Of a DNA stretch of 8,146 nucleotides, positions 1 through 5,736 are shown piece after piece (the first letter of the stretch is position 1; every line of letters starts with the position of its first letter). This DNA comes from Elusimicrobiota bacterium. Its GTDB lineage: Bacteria; CG03. The position numbers and the translations under genes are program-made. The stretch is from positions 1 through 8,146 of the forward strand of contig JAGHAG010000037.1 of the NCBI GenBank assembly GCA_021161625.1, given 5' to 3'. The notes under the pieces are model-generated. The model did not search any database, had not been told where the DNA came from, and saw nothing but the letters and a program-made list of their open reading frames with translations.

Positions 1-1
1 T

Positions 2-757
2 GGTATGGGTGGTGGGACAGGAACCGGCGCTGCGCCAATTTTTGCTGCCGCTTCAAAAGAAGAGGGAATCCTTACAGTTGTCGTTGCAACAAAACCTTTC
101 CAGTTTGAAGGAAAAGTGAGGATGAGACAGGCAGAAGAAGGCCTGAAAAATGTGGAAGGAAAAGCAGATACAATTCTTACCATCCCGAATCAAAAACTTC
201 TTTCCATTATAAAAGAAGACACATTAATGGAAAATGCCTTTGATATTGTTGACGATGTTCTCAGACAGGCTGTTCAGGCAATAACAGATGTAATTGTTTC
301 AGAGGGGCTTATAAATGTTGATTTTGCAGATGTTCGCTCAATTATGAAGGATTCAGGACAGGCACTTCTTGGAATTGGAGAAGGGGAAGGTGAAAACAGA
401 GCAATGGAAGCTCTCGAGAGAGCAATCACAAGTCCGCTTCTGGAAAATGTTTCAATCAAAGGAGCCCGAGGACTTCTTGCAAACATTACAGGATGTCGCA
501 CCAGTATAAGATTGTTTGAAGCAACCCAGGCAATGACACATCTTCAGGAAAATGCGTCTGAAGAATCCCATGTTTACTGGGGTGTGACATACGATGATTC
601 CCTTGGTGATAAGATAAAAATTACAGTTATAGCAACAAATTTTGACAAAGAAGAACAACGAAAAATAAGAAAAATACCCTTGGGGGAAGAAGGACTTTTC
701 CCTTCCAATGAGGAATATATTGATAAAAGGATTCCCCCGCAACATAGAAAAAAATAA
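2..757 (+). CDS. ftsZ: Cell division protein FtsZ, 3' part (5' end outside window)
   Basis: FtsZ is the tubulin-like GTPase that polymerises into the cytokinetic ring at midcell. The open frame enters at base 2 with the tubulin signature GGGTGTG, which lies near residue 105 in typical FtsZ, so about 100 N-terminal residues are missing. Counting from the Met at base 5, the catalytic T7 loop NVDFAD is at residues 104-109, with N104, D106 and D109 in the NxDxxD pattern. It is followed by GEGENRA and SPLLENVSIKGARG. The C-terminal subdomain ends near TVIATNF (207-213), where TVIATGF is usual. Only 37 residues follow, so the linker is short, and the last residues (YIDKRIPPQHRKK) match poorly to the usual DIPxFLRK tail that binds FtsA and ZipA. 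The estimated full length is about 355 residues. The stop TAA shares its last A with the next gene's ATG. The assignment is essentially certain; only the 5' end is missing. Confidence 0.98.
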   Translation, partial: GMGGGTGTGAAPIFAAASKEEGILTVVVATKPFQFEGKVRMRQAEEGLKNVEGKADTILTIPNQKLLSIIKEDTLMENAFDIVDDVLRQAVQAITDVIVSEGLINVDFADVRSIMKDSGQALLGIGEGEGENRAMEALERAITSPLLENVSIKGARGLLANITGCRTSIRLFEATQAMTHLQENASEESHVYWGVTYDDSLGDKIKITVIATNFDKEEQRKIRKIPLGEEGLFPSNEEYIDKRIPPQHRKK

Positions 758-1839
758 TGCAGGAAATTTTTAAATTAATGATGGAGAAGGGTGCATCAGA
801 CCTGCATTTAAGGGTAGGTCTGCCACCTGTCCTGAGGGTAAAAAGAACTCTTGAACGCCTTCAGATGCAACCATTAACAGCCCAGAAAATAGAGGAATTT
901 ATTTTTTCAATTATTGATGAGAAGAGAAAAAAGGAACTCAAAGAAGTTTTGCAGTGTGATTTTTCCTATTCAATATCAGGTGTTGGAAGATTCAGGGGTT
1001 CTGCCTTTTATCAGAGAGGAACTTTAAGTGCTGTTTTTAGAGCAATTCCAGAAGCCCCTTCAAGTTTTGAAGAACTGAATTTGCCAAAAGCACTTGAAAA
1101 AATCTGCGACTATAAAAACGGACTTATCCTTGTTACAGGTCCTGCAGGAAGTGGAAAATCAACAACCCTTGCAGCAATGCTTAATTACATAAATGAAAAC
1201 AGAACCGCGCACATAATCACCCTTGAAGATCCGATTGAGTTTTTCTTTAAAGATAAAAAGTCCATAATAACACAGAGGGAACTTGGTGTTGATATGGTCT
1301 CCTATGTAATGGCATTAAAAAATGTTGTGAGGGAAGACCCTGATGTGATTCTGGTAGGGGAGATGAGGGACATAGACACAATTTCTGCAGGTCTCACAGC
1401 AGCAGAACTCGGCAATCTCGTGCTTTCCACCCTCCATACAATAGATGCAATTCAGACAGTTTCAAGAATTATTGATTTTTTCCCTGTCTCACATCAGAAT
1501 CAGGTGAGAATTCAACTGGCAGACCTTTTAAGAGCAGTCATTTCAATGAGGTTAATACTTTCAAAAGACAGAACCCGACTTTATCCTGTGTGTGAAATTC
1601 TCATAAATACAGAACTTGTAAAAAAACAGATTGTGGAAAACAATATTTCTGCGATTGGTGACATAATGGCAAAAGGTTCCTTTTATGGTATGCAGACTTT
1701 CAATTCTGCACTTACTGAATTGTGTGAAAGAGATTTGATATCAGAGGAAGATGCTCTTTCAATTTCCACAAATCCCGAGGAACTTAAACTTTACTTGAGG
1801 GGAATTGACACAAGGACCGCTGCAACAGGTTTTGAATAA
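757..1839 (+). CDS. pilT: PilT-family type IV pilus ATPase
   Basis: This is a hexameric secretion-superfamily ATPase of the PilT/PilU branch. These cytoplasmic motors sit at the base of type IV pili and normally drive retraction. At 360 residues it has the usual PilT length and lacks the extra N-terminal domain of PilB. It opens with the PilT-type segment GASDLHLRVGLPPVLR (12-27). Walker A is GPAGSGKST (128-136), the Asp box is LEDPIEF (156-162), Walker B is DPDVILVGEMRD (194-205) and the His box is STLHT (224-228). Two deviations are visible by eye alignment. N220 replaces the His of the usual GHLV, and residues 286-295 (ELVKKQIVEN) replace the retraction motif AIRNLIRE. The following FGMQT-like stretch (YGMQT, 310-314) and PEELKLYL are conserved. 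The ATG overlaps the ftsZ stop as TAATG and no clear Shine-Dalgarno precedes it, which suggests coupling to ftsZ translation. The family is certain; retraction versus a PilU-like or other role is not. Confidence 0.93.
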   Translation: MQEIFKLMMEKGASDLHLRVGLPPVLRVKRTLERLQMQPLTAQKIEEFIFSIIDEKRKKELKEVLQCDFSYSISGVGRFRGSAFYQRGTLSAVFRAIPEAPSSFEELNLPKALEKICDYKNGLILVTGPAGSGKSTTLAAMLNYINENRTAHIITLEDPIEFFFKDKKSIITQRELGVDMVSYVMALKNVVREDPDVILVGEMRDIDTISAGLTAAELGNLVLSTLHTIDAIQTVSRIIDFFPVSHQNQVRIQLADLLRAVISMRLILSKDRTRLYPVCEILINTELVKKQIVENNISAIGDIMAKGSFYGMQTFNSALTELCERDLISEEDALSISTNPEELKLYLRGIDTRTAATGFE

Positions 1840-2540
1840 TGAAAATTACTGAACTTGACTTTCTCGACATTTCCGAATACCTGAATTCAAATGTAAAAGC
1901 TCTTGTTTCCTTATCAAAAGCAGGGAACATGAAAGATGATTTTATAAGGGATGTTTTTATCTCAAAGTTTTTTAGCGAGAAAAGTGTGGTTATTTTTGGA
2001 GAACAGGTTCATAGAACAAAAATTGCTGTTGTTGACAGGCAGACAAAATCTCCAGTTTGTGGAGTTGACGGAATTTTCACAAGAGACAAAAGCGTTGTTC
2101 TTGCGGTTTTTTTTGCGGACTGCATGCCTGTATTTTTTTATGACCCCATAAGTGAATTTGCTGGGTTGATTCATCTTGGATGGCGTGGAATTTCACAAAA
2201 TTTTGTTATTTCAACAGTCAGTTTTCTTGAAAAGCAAATTCCATCTTCAATTCCATCAGTAAAAGTTGTTATGGGACCAGGAATCTGTGGAAAGCATTTT
2301 GAGATTTCTCAGGAACTTGCCTATGTTTTCCCGGAGATTTATCTTACACGAAAAAAAGATAAAGTGTTTGTAAATTTAAGAAAAGTTGTAAAGGACCATC
2401 TTGTTAATGCAGGCATTAAAGAAAAGAATATATACGATTTAAACTTATGTTCTTTTGAAGAAGAAAACCTGTTTTCTTTTAGAAGAAATAAAACAGAAGA
2501 GAGAAACGCTGCATTTTTAAAATTAGACAGTGAAAAGTAA
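1839..2540 (+). CDS. pgeF: Peptidoglycan editing factor PgeF / YfiH (laccase-domain) family
   Basis: This is a member of the YfiH/DUF152 family, also called multicopper polyphenol oxidase or LACC1-like. In E. coli the protein removes mis-incorporated L-serine from UDP-MurNAc peptides. Other members show purine nucleoside phosphorylase or adenosine deaminase activity, so the substrate here is not proven. The three family metal or active-site residues are visible: His58 in EQVH, Cys95 in FADCMP and His112 in IHLGWRG. Other family marks are GVDGIF (75-80), GPGICGKHFE (146-155) and the C-terminal CSF...FSFRR...ERNAAF. At 233 residues it is slightly shorter than the usual 240-260, with a reduced N-terminal region. 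Its ATG overlaps the upstream stop as TAATG without a clear Shine-Dalgarno, so it is probably translated by coupling. A position just after ftsZ is common for this family and fits a cell-wall role. Confidence 0.93.
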   Translation: MKITELDFLDISEYLNSNVKALVSLSKAGNMKDDFIRDVFISKFFSEKSVVIFGEQVHRTKIAVVDRQTKSPVCGVDGIFTRDKSVVLAVFFADCMPVFFYDPISEFAGLIHLGWRGISQNFVISTVSFLEKQIPSSIPSVKVVMGPGICGKHFEISQELAYVFPEIYLTRKKDKVFVNLRKVVKDHLVNAGIKEKNIYDLNLCSFEEENLFSFRRNKTEERNAAFLKLDSEK

Positions 2541-2541
2541 A

Positions 2542-2570
2542 CCCCGTTAGATGTTTGCTATCTAACAGGG
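2542..2570 (+). repeat. Imperfect palindrome / stem-loop between pgeF and metY
   Basis: Bases 2542-2552 (CCCCGTTAGAT) pair with 2560-2570 (ATCTAACAGGG) in an 11-bp stem with a single C-A mismatch at the fourth pair, around a 7-nt loop. It begins one base after the pgeF stop. No T-run follows; AAAGGGAGGGG comes next and includes the metY ribosome binding site. A classical intrinsic terminator is therefore unlikely on this strand. It may be a mobile-palindrome (REP-like) remnant or an mRNA-processing or stabilising hairpin. Structure is seen directly; role is unknown. Confidence 0.6.
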
Positions 2571-2574
2571 TAAA

Positions 2575-2582
2575 GGGAGGGG
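2575..2582 (+). promoter_or_regulatory. Strong Shine-Dalgarno of metY
   Basis: GGGAGGGG lies 6 nt before the ATG at 2589. It rules out the in-frame TTG at 2583, which directly abuts the site and would leave no spacer. Confidence 0.85.
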
Positions 2583-2588
2583 TTGCTT

Positions 2589-3872
2589 ATGAAAAATAAA
2601 AAATGGAAACCTGAGACAATTCTTCTGCATGCAGGACACAAGCCTGATTCTGATACAGGAGCCCGTGTGGTGCCGATTTATCAGACAACATCCTATGTCT
2701 TTAAAGACACCGAACACGCTGCAAATCTTTTTGCATTAAAAGAGCTTGGAAACATTTACACGAGAATGATGAATCCAACAACAGATGTTTTTGAAAAAAG
2801 GGTTGCTGCTCTTGAAGGTGGTATTGGTGCTCTTGCTGTTGCAAGTGGACAGTCCGCAATAATGCTTTCTCTTTTAAACATTGCAAAAGAAGGAGATGAA
2901 ATTGTTTCTGCAGACAACCTCTATGGTGGGACATATACACTTTTTCAATACACTTTCAGAAAATTTGGCATTAATGTGAAATTTGTGAATTCAGAGAATA
3001 TAGAAGAATTTAAAAAGGCAATTACCCCAAAAACAAAGGCAATTTATGTTGAATCAATTGGCAATCCAAAACTCAATGTAACAGACCTTGAAGCGGTTTC
3101 CAGAGTTGCCCACGAAAATGGTATTCCTCTTGTTGTTGACAACACCGTCTCTCCGTACATTTTGCGACCTTTTGACTGGGGAGCAGATATTGTTGTTTAT
3201 TCTGCAACAAAGTTTATAGGTGGACACGGCACATCAATTGGTGGAGTTATTGTAGATTCTGGAAATTTTGACTGGGGGAATGGAAAATTTCCTCTTATTT
3301 CAGAACCTGACCCGAGTTATCATGGTCTTAATTTTCTTGAAACATTTGGAAAACTTGCTTACATCATAAAAGCAAGAGTTACGCTTTTAAGGGATTTAGG
3401 GCCTGCTCTTTCACCTTTTAATTCTTTTCTTTTTCTTCAGGGTCTGGAGACCCTGCATTTGAGGATGCCACGGCATTGTGAAAATGCTCTTAAAGTTGCC
3501 CGGTTTCTTGAAAAACATCCGCAGGTTTCATGGGTTAATTATCCTGGTTTAAAAAGCAGTCCACAATACAAAAAGGCAGAAAAGTATTTACCCATGGGTG
3601 CAGGAGCAATAATTGGATTTGGAATAAAAGGTGGAGTTTCTTCTGGGAAAAAATTTATAAATTCTTTAAAACTTGTTTCACATCTTGCAAACATCGGGGA
3701 TGCAAAAACTCTTGCAATTCATCCTGCCTCAACAACACACCAGCAACTTACAGAGGAAGAGCAATTGGCAACAGGGGTCACTCCTGACTATATCCGTCTT
3801 TCAGTGGGAATTGAAAATGTTTATGACATTATTGAGGATATAGATCAGGCACTGAAAAAAGTCCGTGTATAA
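2589..3872 (+). CDS. metY: O-acetylhomoserine sulfhydrylase (PLP-dependent Cys/Met metabolism enzyme)
   Basis: The enzyme makes homocysteine from O-acetylhomoserine and sulfide, the direct sulfhydrylation route to methionine. It is a cytoplasmic PLP enzyme of the gamma-family of Cys/Met metabolism enzymes, usually a tetramer. With the ATG start it has 427 residues, the usual MetY length and longer than the roughly 390-residue cystathionine gamma-synthases and methionine gamma-lyases. Visible marks are YTRMMNPT (57-64, phosphate contact from the neighbouring subunit), SGQSA (87-91), the cofactor-contacting Asp184 in VVDNT, and the Schiff-base Lys208 in YSATKFIGGHG. The MetY-typical GTSIGGVIVDSGNFDW and the C-terminal IHPASTTHQQL and IRLSVGIENVYD are also present. 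The start was chosen from the Shine-Dalgarno at 2575. It stands alone between the ftsZ group and the riboswitch-controlled operon, and may be transcribed from upstream because no separate promoter was recognised. Methionine gamma-lyase is a less likely alternative. Confidence 0.92.
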   Translation: MKNKKWKPETILLHAGHKPDSDTGARVVPIYQTTSYVFKDTEHAANLFALKELGNIYTRMMNPTTDVFEKRVAALEGGIGALAVASGQSAIMLSLLNIAKEGDEIVSADNLYGGTYTLFQYTFRKFGINVKFVNSENIEEFKKAITPKTKAIYVESIGNPKLNVTDLEAVSRVAHENGIPLVVDNTVSPYILRPFDWGADIVVYSATKFIGGHGTSIGGVIVDSGNFDWGNGKFPLISEPDPSYHGLNFLETFGKLAYIIKARVTLLRDLGPALSPFNSFLFLQGLETLHLRMPRHCENALKVARFLEKHPQVSWVNYPGLKSSPQYKKAEKYLPMGAGAIIGFGIKGGVSSGKKFINSLKLVSHLANIGDAKTLAIHPASTTHQQLTEEEQLATGVTPDYIRLSVGIENVYDIIEDIDQALKKVRV

Positions 3873-3874
3873 TC

Positions 3875-3904
3875 TTGACGGGAAGAAAAACAAATTTGTA
3901 AAAT
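3875..3904 (+). promoter_or_regulatory. Sigma70-type promoter of the riboflavin operon
   Basis: TTGACG (3875-3880) matches the -35 consensus in five of six bases. After an 18-nt spacer, TAAAAT (3899-3904) matches the -10 consensus in five of six. The predicted start of transcription, near 3911, falls at the beginning of riboswitch helix P1, as expected for a leader RNA. The -35 box begins two bases after the metY stop codon, so the operon has its own compact promoter. Predicted by eye; not tested. Confidence 0.75.
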
Positions 3905-3908
3905 AGAC

Positions 3909-4032
3909 CAACCTTCGGGGCAAGGTGAAATTCCTGACCGGCGGTGAAAGTCCGCTACCCCCTGATTGAAATCAGGGGTTGAATCGGTGAAATTCCGATA
4001 CCGACGGTTAAAGTCCGGATGGGAGAAGGTTG
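3909..4032 (+). promoter_or_regulatory. FMN riboswitch (RFN element) aptamer
   Basis: This is a complete RFN aptamer that binds flavin mononucleotide and controls the downstream rib genes. Helix P1 is a perfect 8-bp pair, CAACCTTC (3909-3916) with GAAGGTTG (4025-4032). Conserved blocks follow in order: GGGGCAAGGTGAAATTCCT, GACCGGCGGTGAAAGTCCGC, a variable arm, ATCGGTGAAATTCCGATACC, GACGGTTAAAGTCCGGATGG and GAGAAGG. The variable arm is an 8-bp hairpin, CCCCTGAT (3959-3966) with ATCAGGGG (3971-3978), loop TGAA. Since an intrinsic terminator follows, FMN binding most likely stabilises P1 and lets the terminator form, giving premature termination when flavin is plentiful. The segment CGGGGCA (3916-3922) is perfectly complementary to the 5' arm of the terminator (4036-4042) and is the likely antiterminator partner. 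Confidence 0.97.
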
Positions 4033-4036
4033 CTTT

Positions 4037-4060
4037 GCCCCGATTTTTCGGGGTTTTTTT
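4037..4060 (+). terminator. Intrinsic terminator, expression platform of the FMN riboswitch
   Basis: CCCCGA (4038-4043) and TCGGGG (4048-4053) form a 6-bp stem, with a possible outer G-T pair, around a TTTT loop. Seven T residues (4054-4060) follow and end exactly at the ribD ATG. The 3' arm also holds the only G-run (GGGG, 4050-4053) at Shine-Dalgarno distance from that ATG. The hairpin could therefore both end transcription and hide the ribosome binding site. Confidence 0.9.
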
Positions 4061-5152
4061 ATGAATAAGGAAAAATTGATGCAAAGAGCCCTTGACCTTG
4101 CAAAAAAGGGCATTGGTTTTGTTTCACCAAATCCGTTGGTTGGTGCAGTCCTCTGGAAAGGCGGAAAAATAATATCAGAGGGCTACCACAGAGCTTTCGG
4201 CACTCCACATGCAGAAATTCAGGCAATAAGAAAAGCAGCATCGCCAAAAGGAGCCACTCTTGTTGTAAATCTGGAACCCTGTATTCATCACGGCAAAACT
4301 CCCCCCTGTGCACCCCGTATTGTAAAAGCAGGAATAAAAAAGGTAATAATAGGAACCCCTGACCCAAATCCTCTTGTCTCTGGTAGGGGCATAAAGTTTT
4401 TGAGGAAATCAGGTATTGAGGTTGAGGTTGGAATTCTAAAAGAAGAATGTATGTTTTTAAACAGGGGTTTTTTTTCAGTTCATATAAGAAAAAGACCATG
4501 GGTGATGCTGAAATTGGGTGTTTCTCTTGATGGAAAAATTGCAACCAAAACACACAACTCCAAATGGCTTACAAACAAGAAGGCAAGAATTTTTGTCCAC
4601 AAATTAAGGAAACAAAGTGATGTTGTTCTTGCAGGAAGAAAAACCTTTCAAAAAGACAAGCCATCCCTTTTGCCATACCTGATAAAATCAAAAAGAAAGC
4701 ATCCTTTGGGATATCCAGTAAGGTGCCTTTTGACACAAAAGACAAAGATTTTGGATTGTTTAAAAATTGTTGATAACTCTCACAGAACAATAATAGCAAT
4801 AAGAGACAAATCTCACAAAAAAAATCCCAGAAATCTGCCTGAAAACATATCAATTTTTTATTTCAAAAATCTTAAAAATTTACTTAAACAATTTTGCGAA
4901 AATGGTTATAATACAATAATGATTGAAGGCGGGGGCGAGGTTGCGGGTTCTTTTTTTGATGAGGGGCTTGTTGATGAGGTTTTCTTTATTTATGCGCCTG
5001 TTGTTGTGGGTGGAAAGAATGCCATAAATTCTGTTTCTGGCAGGGGTGTTAACAAAATTTCAGAGGCAAAGAAGTTTCCAAATTTTGAGATTTTTTCAAT
5101 TGATGATAATTTTGTTTTTCATGGATTTGAGGATTTATGTTTTCAGGCATAA
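4061..5152 (+). CDS. ribD: Bifunctional riboflavin biosynthesis deaminase/reductase RibD
   Basis: RibD carries out the second and third steps of the pyrimidine branch: deamination of the GTP cyclohydrolase II product, then NADPH-dependent reduction of the ribosyl side chain. The deaminase domain covers roughly residues 1-145. It has the zinc ligands His50 (HAE, with proton-shuttling Glu52), Cys74 and Cys83 in EPCIHHGKTPPC, and SPNPLVGAV near the N-terminus. The reductase domain runs from about 147 to the end, with KLGVSLDGKIA (151-161), SKWLT, IEGGGEVAGSF (288-298) and DEVFFIYAPVVVGG. The stretch AGRKTFQKDKPSLL (191-204) differs from the usual VGxGTVxxDxPxLTxR. Length is 363 residues, normal for the family. 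ATG 4061 fits the family N-terminus (MNKEKLMQRALDLAKKG) but lacks a standard Shine-Dalgarno. ATG 4079 has AAGGA 7 nt upstream and would shorten the protein by six residues. The ATG at 4019 lies inside the aptamer and is not credible. It overlaps ribE by 16 nt. Confidence 0.95.
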   Translation: MNKEKLMQRALDLAKKGIGFVSPNPLVGAVLWKGGKIISEGYHRAFGTPHAEIQAIRKAASPKGATLVVNLEPCIHHGKTPPCAPRIVKAGIKKVIIGTPDPNPLVSGRGIKFLRKSGIEVEVGILKEECMFLNRGFFSVHIRKRPWVMLKLGVSLDGKIATKTHNSKWLTNKKARIFVHKLRKQSDVVLAGRKTFQKDKPSLLPYLIKSKRKHPLGYPVRCLLTQKTKILDCLKIVDNSHRTIIAIRDKSHKKNPRNLPENISIFYFKNLKNLLKQFCENGYNTIMIEGGGEVAGSFFDEGLVDEVFFIYAPVVVGGKNAINSVSGRGVNKISEAKKFPNFEIFSIDDNFVFHGFEDLCFQA

Positions 5153-5736
5153 TTAAAAATACAGGACGAATCTTGAAAAAAGACAAAAACCGCATTTTTG
5201 TTGAAATGAATGCATTGGGTTTGAAAAAAGGAGATTCTGTTTCAATAAATGGTGTGTGCCTTACAGCAGTTGACATTGAAAATCAAGGTATCTGGTTTGA
5301 TGTTTCAGAAAAAACATTTGCTATAACAAATCTTAAAAGTGCCGAGGTTGTAAACATTGAACTTCCATTAAAAGCAGGGGATTTTATTTCCGGTCATTTT
5401 GTCACAGGCCATGTTGATACGAAGATAAAAATTTTAAAAATTGAAAATCTTGGGAAGTTTAAAAAGTTTTTCTTTGAACTTCCTGATGAATACCGAAAGT
5501 TAATTGCATTGAGGGGTTCTGTTGCTCTTGATGGAATTTCTCTTACGGTTGCTGAAATTCAGGAAAAAAGTTTTTCTGTTAACATAATTCCTGAAACACT
5601 CAAAGCGACAAATTTTTCATTTAAAAAAGAGGGGGATTTTGTGAATTTTGAGGCAGATGTTTTTGCAAGATACATTTCAAATTTTCTTGAAAAAAAAGAA
5701 GGGTTAACAAAGGAGAAAATTTTAAAATGGCTGTAA
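5137..5736 (+). CDS. ribE: Riboflavin synthase (alpha subunit)
   Basis: The enzyme dismutates two molecules of 6,7-dimethyl-8-ribityllumazine into riboflavin and the pyrimidine substrate that RibH reuses. It is typically a homotrimer of two-barrel subunits. The protein is 199 residues, the expected length. It shows the internal duplication: barrel one has MFSGII (1-6), GDSVSINGVCLT (32-43, catalytic-region Cys41) and SGHFVTGHVD (85-94). Barrel two has GSVALDGISLTV (127-138), NIIPETLKATN (149-159) and GDFVNFEADVFARY. Its ATG lies inside the end of ribD, with GAGG (5129-5132) only four bases before it, so coupling with ribD is likely. The last ten bases overlap ribBA. Some species call this gene ribC or ribB; the function is clear. 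Confidence 0.96.
   Translation: MFSGIIKNTGRILKKDKNRIFVEMNALGLKKGDSVSINGVCLTAVDIENQGIWFDVSEKTFAITNLKSAEVVNIELPLKAGDFISGHFVTGHVDTKIKILKIENLGKFKKFFFELPDEYRKLIALRGSVALDGISLTVAEIQEKSFSVNIIPETLKATNFSFKKEGDFVNFEADVFARYISNFLEKKEGLTKEKILKWL

Noticed and set aside
408..425. Palindrome CTCTCGAGAG in ftsZ as a regulatory site
   Set aside because: It encodes the conserved ALERAI helix region of FtsZ, and a chance 10-bp palindrome there is not surprising. The CTCGAG words in ribH (about 7427 and 7484) are likewise within coding sequence and not copies of the repeat.
2583..2588. TTG at 2583 as the metY start
   Set aside because: It directly follows the GGGAGGGG Shine-Dalgarno with no spacer; ATG 2589 is correctly spaced.
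4019..4060. In-frame ATG at 4019 as a longer ribD start
   Set aside because: It is part of the conserved GGATGGGAGA of the FMN aptamer, and the extension would run through the terminator hairpin and T-run. The family N-terminus begins at or after 4061.
4059..4553. Long minus-strand open frame opposite ribD (164 codons)
   Set aside because: It lies wholly opposite conserved ribD sequence, and its translation is a low-complexity Leu/Phe-rich shadow with no recognisable domain. Other antisense frames, such as 5621-6079 and 7015-7455, are rejected for the same reason.
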